A stretch of 51,249 bases of DNA from positions 1 to 51,249 of the forward strand of contig DXFM01000019.1 of assembly GCA_019114465.1 (NCBI GenBank), written 5' to 3'. Both the position numbers and the translations under genes were made by a program. Positions 40,460 through 48,077 of this stretch are shown one piece after another (within the stretch, counting starts at the first letter, position 1; the number at the start of each line of letters is the position of its first letter). Under the pieces are notes generated by a model, which saw only the letters and a program-made list of their open reading frames with translations, searched no databases and was not told where the DNA came from. The stretch is from Candidatus Lachnoclostridium avicola. GTDB lineage: Bacteria; Bacillota; Clostridia; Lachnospirales; Lachnospiraceae.

Positions 40460-40825
40460 TTTTATAAATTCTTAATAATTTCGTTCGGTTTTTCCAACTC
40501 CTGGTGTTACTGGGATGAATTATATATAAATTCCAAAAATTTCGTCATTTTGCGACAAATTACCCTAATTTTAGCCGGCGCTGTGCTATACTCCCTTCAG
40601 AAAGAGGACATCCAGACTCTCTGTTATTTTCTGCATACTGCATTTGATTTCACGGCCTGTATTTCCACTTTGCAATTCTAAATTTCACGTCTAGCGGACA
40701 GGGGGAAATGCTCTCCGCATCTCTCCCGGTGTCCCCTTCTGCCGGCGGAAATACAGGCCGTGACGGACTTTAACGAGATCGCACCGGCAGTTGTTGTATT
40801 TTTTGTGTTCTATTCAGGATTTTAT
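40460..40825. other. Non-coding stretch with long inverted repeat, possible RNA gene or MITE-like relic
   Basis: Within the 540-base gap between divergent genes there is no protein frame with a ribosome site. A TGCTATACT extended -10 lies at 40585-40593. It is followed by a perfect 17-base inverted repeat, TCACGGCCTGTATTTCC (40650-40666) and its complement (40747-40763). Between these is an 80-base GC-rich loop that can fold further, and a TATTTTTTG run lies near 40797. This could be a structured small RNA transcribed to the right or a miniature inverted-repeat element. No family is recognised. Confidence 0.4.
40650..40763. repeat. Perfect 17-base inverted repeat with 80-base spacer
   Basis: The arms 40650-40666 and 40747-40763 are exact reverse complements. 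No target duplication is evident at the flanks. Confidence 0.9.
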
Positions 40826-40855
40826 TTGACAATATTTACTGACAAATGATAAAAT
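40826..40855 (+). promoter_or_regulatory. Promoter of the nitroreductase-like gene
   Basis: A perfect TTGACA (40826-40831), 18 bases, TAAAAT (40850-40855), about 50 bases before the start codon. Confidence 0.7.
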
Positions 40856-40908
40856 CAAACTATAAAAATAAACAGTTTTTCATTGACTGACAGAAAGGTG
40901 GATGATGG

Positions 40909-41781
40909 ATGGACTATTATAATCTTGCAATCAAACGGGAATCGACCCGAAGTTTTAAGAAACGTCCGATCTCTAACCGCCAGCTGACGGAGCTGCAGAA
41001 TTATATTCCCCGCTGCCGCCGGCTGCTTCCGGATATCCGGACGGACGTCACAATCCTGGGAGCCGAAGCCGCCGCTCTGTTAAAAGGCGCGGTGGGGTAT
41101 TTCGGCCTGATGATCGAGGCTCCCAATTATCTTCTGGTCTCCTCCGAGCCCCACGACTATGCCATGGAAAACGCCGGATATATGGGAGAAGATCTGGTGA
41201 TGAAGCTGACGGAACTGGAAGTGGAGTCCTGCTGGATCACCATCCAGAATCCCCTGGAAGTAAAGAACCGTCTCCATCTGGCGGATGAGCTTGTGCCCAT
41301 GGCTCTCATCGCCTTCGGCAACGCCACCGTCATGCTGCCCTCCTCCCGCCTGGACATTAAGAGCGTATCCGACATTTCCATCAAGGAGCGGACCGGTTTT
41401 ATCGCGCCGAAGCTGGCCGTCCGCCACGCCGTCCTCACCGGGGACTGGACGGAGAGCGCGGAGCTTTCCTCCCTGCCCTTAAACAGCGGCATTTATCAGG
41501 CTTTCATCGCCGCCTGCTGCGCCCCCTCCTACTTAAACCTGCAGCCCTACCGCTTCATCCTGGACGGGGACACCACAGTCATGGTCTGCCTGCCGGATGA
41601 TCAGACGGCGCCGGACGACGCCAAGCTAAACGCCGGCATCGCCATGCTCCACTACGCGGGAGTCATGGAAGCCCACTACACCTCCGAGAAAGGCTGGGTG
41701 ATGGGAGCTCCCGACGGCAAAACATACCGTATTCCCGACGGTGCCTGGATCGCCGGACACTATCAGATCCGGATGCACTGA
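40909..41781 (+). CDS. Nitroreductase family protein (TM1586-like tandem fold)
   Basis: The 290-residue protein starts M-D-Y-Y-N-L-A-I-K-R-E-S-T-R-S-F, the FMN-binding nitroreductase beginning. It has two consecutive nitroreductase-like halves (1-150 and 165-290), as in the TM1586 type, with Y-M-G-E-D-L-V-M-K-L-T-E-L in the first half and N-L-Q-P-Y-R-F in the second. A fused pseudo-dimer would bind flavin at the inter-half interface. The physiological substrate is unknown. AGGTGG seven bases upstream supports the ATG at 40909. It ends before a hairpin at 41825-41872. Confidence 0.8.
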   Translation: MDYYNLAIKRESTRSFKKRPISNRQLTELQNYIPRCRRLLPDIRTDVTILGAEAAALLKGAVGYFGLMIEAPNYLLVSSEPHDYAMENAGYMGEDLVMKLTELEVESCWITIQNPLEVKNRLHLADELVPMALIAFGNATVMLPSSRLDIKSVSDISIKERTGFIAPKLAVRHAVLTGDWTESAELSSLPLNSGIYQAFIAACCAPSYLNLQPYRFILDGDTTVMVCLPDDQTAPDDAKLNAGIAMLHYAGVMEAHYTSEKGWVMGAPDGKTYRIPDGAWIAGHYQIRMH

Positions 41782-41819
41782 AACATCCAGGTCAGGGGAA
41801 AACAGCCTCATAAACTTCT

Positions 41820-41872
41820 AAAAACAGCCAGGGACCAGCGTCTCGGATCTCTCCGAAGCCGGTCCCTGGCTG
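41820..41872. terminator. Terminator hairpin between convergent genes
   Basis: The perfect 12-pair stem CAGCCAGGGACC (41825-41836) / GGTCCCTGGCTG (41861-41872) encloses a 24-base loop with its own small stem. On the minus strand it is followed by TTTTTAG. It ends the pseudogene side and probably also the nitroreductase transcript. Confidence 0.75.
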
Positions 41873-41883
41873 CAGCTCTGTTT

Positions 41884-42256
41884 CTATGTAATTTTTCCCC
41901 TACCAGACACTGCGGATTCCCGTATATTCAGGGTAAAATCGTCAAAATAGTAGGTATTTCCCGGGAAAATGGGATAGATGGCCTGGGTGGGAATCCGGAA
42001 GGTCTTCGCCAGCTCCAGGGCGCAGGGACCGGGCACCAGCACGCGGCCTTTAAATTTCTCCCACAGCATCCCCACCAGGTTGCAGTGGTCCCCATGGACA
42101 TGGTTTAAGATATAATCCGCCCCCGTTGTATATTACGCGTGAGTAGATCCGTAATGTCCTCCGGAGAAAAGCCTTCCGATCCATATACTTTTTTCTCCCC
42201 CGCCGGTGCCTCCGGGTGGGCATCATTATAGCTCTTGTACAGATAAAACGGGTCCG
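41884..42256 (-). pseudogene. Decayed metallo-beta-lactamase-fold hydrolase fragment
   Basis: One frame (about 41884-42125) reads G-A-D-Y-I-L-N-H-V-H-G-D-H-C-N-L-V and continues with L-V-P-G-P-C-A-L-E-L-A. H-V-H-G-D-H is the HxHxDH zinc motif, and the pattern resembles UlaG-type lactonases. Upstream, in another frame, is T-D-P-F-Y-L-Y-K-S-Y-N-D-A-H and then S-P-E-D-I-T-D-L-L, which I do not recognise. Both frames lack starts with ribosome sites, and the motif-bearing frame meets a stop just upstream (TAA). Both ends of the fold are missing, so this is a remnant left beside the acyltransferase gene. Confidence 0.65.
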
Positions 42257-43336
42257 TCACACCAGTCTCCGCAGCAGGGGAATCTGTTTTAGCACCAGGG
42301 TGACGGCCCACCCCAGCAGAAACACCGCGGCGCAGTACAAAAGGGCCCCGGCCATGCTGTCCGGCCCCAGAAGGCGGCGAAACACTTCCCCCAGAGCCAT
42401 GGTGGCCCCGATCCGCTTCAGAAAGAGCATGTGGAGCAGATAGATCCCCAGGGTGCAGCTCCCCGCGGAGCGGATCAGCCGGCCGGCCGCCTCCGGCAGC
42501 GAAATCTGCCTCATGCCGTACCGGCAGGTGACAAACACTGCCGCGCAGTTTATGAGGACGAAGGTGTTAAAAAAGGTCTGGGAGTGATTTTCATCCAGCT
42601 GGCCAGTTATGGACGCCTGCCAGCAGGTCAGGGCGCCGGCAGCCGCCATTCCCGCCAGGTTGGCCAGCCACAGCAGGGCTAGCCGTTTTCCATTCCAGAA
42701 AGCATCCGTCCGGTGGTACAGAAAATATCCCAGGCACGGGTAAACAAAGATGGAGGAGCAGAGCCAGTCAATCCTGAAATTTTCATTGAACCCGTGGCTT
42801 TCCTGCCACAGGAGGTACTGAAGGGCCGGCAGCAGGGAGAGAAAGACAAAGGCCAGAAAAAACAGGTAGCAGAACTCCCGGTCCGTCAGGCTTTTTACAA
42901 ATTTCCGCAGCAGCGGCAGGGTCATGAGCAGGGGAATGTAGGCGTACAGATACCAGAAGGACAGGTTCCAGTCCCCGTAAAAAAGCTGGGCCGCAAACTC
43001 CCCGATCTGGAAGCTCCGCCACCTCAGCCGCACCTCATCCAGATAGTAAACGAAGGACCAGAACAGCAGCACCGCCCCGATCCTGCCGATGCGGTGCCTC
43101 CACAGCCGGCCGGCGGATTCCTCTCTATCAAGCAAAAGCGCCCCTGTTATGGCAAAAAACAGGGGCACGGAACATTTGCAGAAAATAGAGATCATGAGAT
43201 CCATCCAGAACGGGACGCTTCCCCGGTTCTGAAGAGAAAACAGGAAGAAGCCGTTTTCCCCTGTATGATTGAAGATCACAAAGAAGCAGGCGATGATGCG
43301 GATGAGTTCGATGTCCAGGTTCCGCCGATTCTCCAT
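42257..43336 (-). CDS. Membrane acyltransferase (Acyltransferase_3/OafA-like)
   Basis: The product (359 residues) has about ten hydrophobic segments. Its N-terminus L-D-I-E-L-I-R-I-I-A-C-F-F-V-I-F-N-H carries the His after helix one that is typical of acyltransferase family 3. There is also a C-terminal Y-L-L-H-M-L-F. Such proteins O-acetylate cell-surface polysaccharides or peptidoglycan from acetyl-CoA. Company of phosphohexomutase, manC and rml genes fits surface glycan work. AAAGGTGGG upstream favours the ATG at 43336 over an overlapping TTG. Confidence 0.88.
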   Translation of the reverse strand: MENRRNLDIELIRIIACFFVIFNHTGENGFFLFSLQNRGSVPFWMDLMISIFCKCSVPLFFAITGALLLDREESAGRLWRHRIGRIGAVLLFWSFVYYLDEVRLRWRSFQIGEFAAQLFYGDWNLSFWYLYAYIPLLMTLPLLRKFVKSLTDREFCYLFFLAFVFLSLLPALQYLLWQESHGFNENFRIDWLCSSIFVYPCLGYFLYHRTDAFWNGKRLALLWLANLAGMAAAGALTCWQASITGQLDENHSQTFFNTFVLINCAAVFVTCRYGMRQISLPEAAGRLIRSAGSCTLGIYLLHMLFLKRIGATMALGEVFRRLLGPDSMAGALLYCAAVFLLGWAVTLVLKQIPLLRRLV

Positions 43337-43362
43337 TGGCTGTTGCCCACCTTTCTCTCTGG

Positions 43363-45150
43363 TCAAATGCCCAGGTATTTCATCAGTTCCGCAGACAGCT
43401 GCTGTTCCAGCTCTCCCACCTGTTTTCTTCCCTCTCCGCTCACGGAAAAATACAGTTTCAGCTTCGGCTCGGTGCCGGAGGGCCGGACCACAAAGGAACA
43501 GCCTCCCTCCAGCCAGAACTTCAGCACATTGGATCTGGGAAGGCCCTGGATGGCCTCCATCCCACCGTCCGAAAAACGCTTTTCCTGGGTCTGATAATCC
43601 TCCACAGAAACCACCTTCCGGCCGGCGGCCTCCTTTGGCGGCGCCTGGCGCAGCCGGCTCATGATCTGCTGCATCCGCTCAAATCCCGCCGCTCCCTCAA
43701 ACTGGCAGCTGTGCTGGGTATTCAGGCAGTAGCCATAGCGGTCGTACAGGTCATTTAACACCTCCAGAAGGCCCTTTCCCTGGGTCTTATAGTAAGCAAA
43801 CATCTCGCAGATCAGCAGGGAGGCGTTCACCCCGTCCTTGTCCCGGACAAAGGTTCCCGACAGGTAGCCGTAACTCTCCTCAAATCCGAAAATATACCGG
43901 TCCAGCTCTCCCTTTTTCTCCAGAAGGCCGATCTGCTCCCCGATAAACTTAAAGCCGGTGAGAACGTCGATCACCTGAACGCCGTAGCGGTCGGCGATTT
44001 TTTTCACATGGTCGATGGTCACAATGGTCTTCATGAGCACCGGATTTTCCGGCATCCGGCCGCAGGCGATCCGCCGCCTGCAGATGTATTCAAACAACAG
44101 CAGACCCACCTCGTTTCCGGTGAGCAGCACGTATTCCCCACGGTCATCCCTCACGGCGATTCCCACCCGGTCGCAGTCCGGGTCGGTGGCCAGCAGCAGG
44201 TCGCTGCCGTTTTTCTTTGCGTACTGAATGCCCAGCTCCATGGCTTCCCGGATTTCCGGATTGGGATAGGGGCAGGTGGGAAAATGGCCGTCTGGCTTCT
44301 CCTGCTCCGGAACCACATGGATGTTGGAAAATCCATTTTCCCTCAGCGCCCGGAGCACACACTTCAAACCAGCCCCGTTTAGGGGCGTGTAGGTGATTGA
44401 TACGTTTTTATCAATTTCATCGTCCTCGCAGAAACGCTGGGTACTCACCGCCCTGATGTACGCGTCCACCACATCCTCACCGACCCAGGAGATCCTTCCC
44501 GCTTTCATGGCCCGGTCAAAATCGACCCGTTTTACATCCTCAAACAGGTCCAGGGCGCCGATCCGCCCCTGAATGGCTTTCGCCGCCTCCGTGGTGATCT
44601 GGCAGCCGTCCGGCCCGTACACCTTATAGCCGTTGTATTTTGCCGGATTGTGGCTGGCGGTGATCACCACACCGCCGTCGCATCCCAGATGACGGATGGC
44701 AAAGGAGAGAGACGGAGTGGGCATGAGCTCCGGATAAATATGCACGCGGATCCCATTTGCCGCGAACACCTCCGCCGCCCTGCGGGCAAACTCCTCCGAT
44801 TTAATGCGGCTGTCATAGGCGATGACCACCGACGGCAGGCCCTCTCCCGACAGCGATTCCTCCACCGACGGTGATTCCTCCACCGCCGGTGATCCCTCCA
44901 CCGCCGTCTGCTCCCGCAGATAGTCCGCATACCCCTGCGTCGCCTTTCCCACGGTGTAAATATTCATGCGGTTGGTTCCCGCACCGATCACTCCCCGCAG
45001 CCCGCCGGTGCCAAAGGCCAGATCCCTGTAAAAACGGTCGGAAACAGCCTCCGAATCTCCGGCGATGGACTCCAGCTCCGCCTTCAAGTCCGCCGGAAGG
45101 GGGCGGGACATCCAGTTTTTGTATGTTTCTTTGATTTGGTAGTCTGTCAT
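43363..45150 (-). CDS. Phosphoglucomutase/phosphomannomutase (alpha-D-phosphohexomutase)
   Basis: The 595-residue enzyme has the metal and phosphoserine loop V-V-I-T-A-S-H-N-P (Ser166 is phosphorylated). It also has the early F-G-T-G-G-L-R-G, the metal loop D-P-D-C-D-R, the sugar loop F-G-F-E-E-S-Y-G and the phosphate loop R-P-S-G-T-E-P. It interconverts hexose-1- and 6-phosphates, supplying glucose-1-P for rmlA and mannose-1-P for manC nearby. Residues about 83-105 are an in-frame low-complexity insert (A-V-E-G-S-P then V-E-E-S-P-S and V-E-E-S-L-S) encoded by an 18-base tandem repeat. Confidence 0.93.
   Translation of the reverse strand: MTDYQIKETYKNWMSRPLPADLKAELESIAGDSEAVSDRFYRDLAFGTGGLRGVIGAGTNRMNIYTVGKATQGYADYLREQTAVEGSPAVEESPSVEESLSGEGLPSVVIAYDSRIKSEEFARRAAEVFAANGIRVHIYPELMPTPSLSFAIRHLGCDGGVVITASHNPAKYNGYKVYGPDGCQITTEAAKAIQGRIGALDLFEDVKRVDFDRAMKAGRISWVGEDVVDAYIRAVSTQRFCEDDEIDKNVSITYTPLNGAGLKCVLRALRENGFSNIHVVPEQEKPDGHFPTCPYPNPEIREAMELGIQYAKKNGSDLLLATDPDCDRVGIAVRDDRGEYVLLTGNEVGLLLFEYICRRRIACGRMPENPVLMKTIVTIDHVKKIADRYGVQVIDVLTGFKFIGEQIGLLEKKGELDRYIFGFEESYGYLSGTFVRDKDGVNASLLICEMFAYYKTQGKGLLEVLNDLYDRYGYCLNTQHSCQFEGAAGFERMQQIMSRLRQAPPKEAAGRKVVSVEDYQTQEKRFSDGGMEAIQGLPRSNVLKFWLEGGCSFVVRPSGTEPKLKLYFSVSGEGRKQVGELEQQLSAELMKYLGI
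44849..44902. repeat. Three 18-base tandem repeats inside the phosphohexomutase gene
   Basis: Units 44849-44866, 44867-44884 and 44885-44902 differ at a few bases only. They code for (V-E-E/G-S-P/L-A/S) three times. Being a multiple of three, changes in copy number would keep the frame. Confidence 0.92.
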
Positions 45151-45314
45151 GAATTCACCTTTTATCTTCCGCAGGTTTTCCGCGGATATTGAATATTCAT
45201 TGTTGCTTTATTCTTGCAGGTTTCCATTATAGTATAGAATGGCGGGGCGGTCAACGGGAAGACGCCGGACGGCTGCTCCTGTCATTTTGATGCCATCATT
45301 CCGGCAGAAACAGG

Positions 45315-45340
45315 AAAAAGGCGGGGATCCCCGCCTTTTT
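45315..45340. terminator. Bidirectional intrinsic terminator after manC
   Basis: The perfect 13-base palindrome AAAAAGGCGGGGA / TCCCCGCCTTTTT. It ends the manC transcript on the minus strand, upstream of the phosphohexomutase gene. Confidence 0.9.
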
Positions 45341-45355
45341 CTCATGAATCATTTT

Positions 45356-46426
45356 CTATAAGTACTCATCCCGGTTGCAGATCTTCAGATTCTCCGTCAC
45401 CTTGCGGATATCCCCCGCCCGATGCTTTTCACAGATCAGAATCGCATCCTCCGTGTCCACAATGATCAGATCTCTCAGGCCCACCGCCGCAATCAGCTTG
45501 TTGGTTCCCTGAACGATGCAGTTGTGGGTGTCGATGGTAATCACATTTCCGTTTACTACGTTGCCGTCCTCGTTGGTCTTTTTGATCCGCTCCACGGCCA
45601 GCCAGGAACCCACGTCATCCCAGCCGAACGTCCCCGGAATGGTATAAATATGCTGTGCCTTCTCCATAATGCCGTAGTCAATGGAAACCGACGGCAGAGC
45701 CGCAAATTCCTGCTCCAGCACCGCTTCCTCCTCCGGCGTCCCGATAGCCGCTCCGATTCTCTGCAGGCCGGCATAGGTCTCCGGCATGTATTTCTCCATA
45801 TTTTTCCAGATGGAGGACAGCTTCCAGATAAACATGCCGCTGTTCCACAGGTATTCTTCCGTCTCCAGATATTCCTTCGCCACCTCCAGCGTAGGCTTCT
45901 CCACAAAACGCTCCACCTGATAGGCGCCGCCCAGCGTCTTCTGGGGATTGAATTTGATGTAGCCGTAGCCTGTCTCCGGATAGGTGGGCGTGATTCCCAG
46001 AGTCACCAGGTTGTCATCCTCCATGGCCACCCGGCAGGCCTCTCTGAGGGAACTCAAAAACATATTGTTAAACTTGATCAGATGATCCGACGGCAGCACC
46101 AGCATCAGCGCGTTCTCGTACTTCTTTCCGATATGGGCTGCGCCCAGGCCGATGCAGGGAGCCGTATTGCGTCCCACCGGCTCGCAGAGAATATTCTCCT
46201 CCGGGATCCCCGGAAGCTGACTGCGCACCAGCTCCCTATAGTTTTTATTGGTGGCGATATAGATGTCTTCCATCTTCACCAGGGGAAGAATCCGCTCCAC
46301 CGTCAGCTGAATCATCGTCTTTCCGTCATCCGTCAGGGACAGGAACTGCTTCGGCAGGTTCTTTCTGCTTCTCGGCCAGAAACGCTCGCCGCGGCCGCCG
46401 GCCATGATTAGGGCTGTTGTGTTCAT
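45356..46426 (-). CDS. manC: Mannose-1-phosphate guanylyltransferase
   Basis: The product (356 residues) has the pyrophosphorylase signature A-G-G-R-G-E-R-F-W-P-R-S-R-K-N-L-P-K-Q-F. It also has C-E-P-V-G-R-N-T-A-P-C-I, L-P-S-D-H, F-V-E-K-P and the late W-D-D-V-G-S-W. It makes GDP-mannose from mannose-1-phosphate and GTP. It lacks the C-terminal isomerase half found in bifunctional ManC/AlgA proteins. GGAG nine bases upstream favours the ATG at 46426. Only 54 bases separate it from the DUF262 gene, without a terminator, so read-through from the island operon is possible. Confidence 0.93.
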   Translation of the reverse strand: MNTTALIMAGGRGERFWPRSRKNLPKQFLSLTDDGKTMIQLTVERILPLVKMEDIYIATNKNYRELVRSQLPGIPEENILCEPVGRNTAPCIGLGAAHIGKKYENALMLVLPSDHLIKFNNMFLSSLREACRVAMEDDNLVTLGITPTYPETGYGYIKFNPQKTLGGAYQVERFVEKPTLEVAKEYLETEEYLWNSGMFIWKLSSIWKNMEKYMPETYAGLQRIGAAIGTPEEEAVLEQEFAALPSVSIDYGIMEKAQHIYTIPGTFGWDDVGSWLAVERIKKTNEDGNVVNGNVITIDTHNCIVQGTNKLIAAVGLRDLIIVDTEDAILICEKHRAGDIRKVTENLKICNRDEYL

Positions 46427-46480
46427 TGTATGTTTCTCCATTCTGCCGCCGGAAAGCGGCTGTATTTCCCGTATTTTTTC

Positions 46481-47497
46481 TCAAATAGTCGGAAATCCAA
46501 TTATGTAAATCGGCTTACAGATTTTTAAGACATCCTCCCTGGATTTCCCCTTTAATTTCTCAGCAAATAATTCTACCACCAGGTTGTTATACTCATAAAC
46601 CGGCACTTTTCCGCCCTGGTCTATAATCAGTTTTATATCCGCCCGTTCTGTGGAAGTCCCATAATAGCTGAAAGAATCCTGCACATTGAAGTATTCTTCT
46701 CTCAGCCGGGTATTTACAATCGTATTTCTATATTCCGGCTTCTCCTTTGTGCTGGTGACTTTTGCCACCTGAAATCCCCGGTTGACCGCCCGTTCTTTGG
46801 CGTCTTCCCGCCCCCACAGCATTCTCCATTTTTGGTTTTCCTGATTAAAATTCCGCAGCATATCATAGAAGGTACAGTTATAAATTCCGTTCCTCTGCTC
46901 CTGCTCTGAGAGAAGTTCCCCTCCCTTATTCAGGTTGGCAAAAATCGTCCGCAAAATCTTTTCCCGCTGTTCCGGCTGATCAATTTTAATCTCAATTACC
47001 GTAATAGTGGTATAATCCACCTTTCGCTTCACCGCTATGGGAAGGAACGCATAGTCCACATTGATCTCCCGTCCATTCTCCCCATCCAGAGCTATGTGAA
47101 GGGGTTCCAGATCAAACTGTTCTCTCAGCGCCTCCTGAAACGTCTGATTTTCCTTTACATCCAGCTTTGTAAAGTTCACCGCACTGGCCTTTCTGCGGTC
47201 CAAGAAAGCCCCGATGTAATAAAAAAACAGGCTCATCACTCTCTGCTGTCCGTCCAGGATTTCCAGCTGATTATCCGCATTCCTACAGGTATAGATCGGC
47301 GGAATAGGAAGCCCTCGAAGCAGGGACTCCACCAGATCAACTACCTTTTCCCTGTTCCAGCGGTACTTCCTCTGGTATTTCGGTATCACATACATATTAT
47401 CGTTGACACTGTCCACCAGCGTACGGAAACCCACGTCTGATTTATACTGCTGTATCACCGGTTTTTCCAGATACGCTGTCACTCTGTCTGCTTCCAA
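46481..47497 (-). CDS. DUF262 (ParB-like) protein of a putative defence operon
   Basis: The product (338 residues from TTG) carries the DUF262/GmrSD-N core: Y-V-I-P-K-Y-Q-R-K-Y-R-W (36-47) and L-E-I-L-D-G-Q-Q-R-V-M-S-L (78-90), the DGQQR motif shared with ParB-like nucleotide-binding enzymes. No C-terminal DUF1524 HNH nuclease is seen, so it is not a complete GmrSD restriction enzyme. GGGAGG upstream of a TTG at 47497 decides the start. It is the last gene of a three-gene unit with a nuclease-like protein and an ATPase. A sensor or NTP-dependent effector role is plausible by analogy. Confidence 0.82.
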   Translation of the reverse strand: MEADRVTAYLEKPVIQQYKSDVGFRTLVDSVNDNMYVIPKYQRKYRWNREKVVDLVESLLRGLPIPPIYTCRNADNQLEILDGQQRVMSLFFYYIGAFLDRRKASAVNFTKLDVKENQTFQEALREQFDLEPLHIALDGENGREINVDYAFLPIAVKRKVDYTTITVIEIKIDQPEQREKILRTIFANLNKGGELLSEQEQRNGIYNCTFYDMLRNFNQENQKWRMLWGREDAKERAVNRGFQVAKVTSTKEKPEYRNTIVNTRLREEYFNVQDSFSYYGTSTERADIKLIIDQGGKVPVYEYNNLVVELFAEKLKGKSREDVLKICKPIYIIGFPTI

Positions 47498-47512
47498 GGT
47501 ACCACCTCCCAA

Positions 47513-48064
47513 CTAATCAGAAAAAATCTGTCTATGATATTTTTTCGTATAAATATCTTTTTCAACTGTCAGAATATCTTTATACAAAAATCCTTTAAAA
47601 ATATCAAGGTCAAATAAAATCTGCTCCTGATTTTCTGCCAACTGCTTCATTTTGCTTTTCAGCGCCTCAAAAGCCGGGCTATCCTGCTCTTTTTCCACAA
47701 CTCCATCATCGTTGTAAATTACCAGCATCGTAAGCCTCTCTTTCATTTCATTTATGGACAAATCCGGAAAAAAGATTGTCTGCAAAGTCCAGACGCTGTC
47801 ATATGCTTTACTGTACAACTGTTTCCAGCTTATTCTTGACTTCCTCACATTTTTAAACTCAAATAAAAAGAATTCTTTTTCATTCTTGATATAGAGTGCA
47901 TCACAAGATGCCAATGCTTTTTTATTTCTGTAAACTACTGCAGCTTCATTTGTGATCTCATCAAAATCATAAACAGCTTCATCACTTTGCAGAACCTGGT
48001 TCCCTTCATCATCCGCCGAAGTCTTTCCCAGCGTGCTTTTGATCTTTTGTTGATCTAATTTCAT
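47513..48064 (-). CDS. Small protein with PD-(D/E)XK-like motif, middle gene of the defence operon
   Basis: The product (183 residues) has no family I can name. Visible is Asp55 in S-C-D-A-L-Y-I, then F-F-L-F-E-F-K-N with Glu69-x-Lys71. This gives D-x13-E-x-K across two predicted strands, preceded by Glu40 in a helix, the core of PD-(D/E)XK nucleases. The C-terminal half is helical and charged. It starts 13 bases after the ATPase stop; the frame is open upstream but would overlap that gene. The DUF262 start follows 15 bases after its stop. Nuclease function is inferred from motif and context only. Confidence 0.65.
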   Translation of the reverse strand: MKLDQQKIKSTLGKTSADDEGNQVLQSDEAVYDFDEITNEAAVVYRNKKALASCDALYIKNEKEFFLFEFKNVRKSRISWKQLYSKAYDSVWTLQTIFFPDLSINEMKERLTMLVIYNDDGVVEKEQDSPAFEALKSKMKQLAENQEQILFDLDIFKGFLYKDILTVEKDIYTKKYHRQIFSD

Positions 48065-48077
48065 GCGCCACCACTTT

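Noticed and set aside
40369..40470. A c-di-AMP (ydaO) riboswitch before the NlpC/P60 gene
   Set aside because: The mapped promoter leaves only about 60 bases of leader, too short, and the conserved sequence blocks are absent.
40415..40681. An 88-codon frame in the 540-base gap
   Set aside because: No ribosome site, it overlaps the NlpC/P60 promoter on the other strand and shows no protein-like pattern.
46481..47497. The DUF262 gene as a GmrSD-type modification-dependent restriction enzyme
   Set aside because: GmrSD enzymes carry a DUF1524 HNH nuclease domain; this protein is only 338 residues and shows no such motif.
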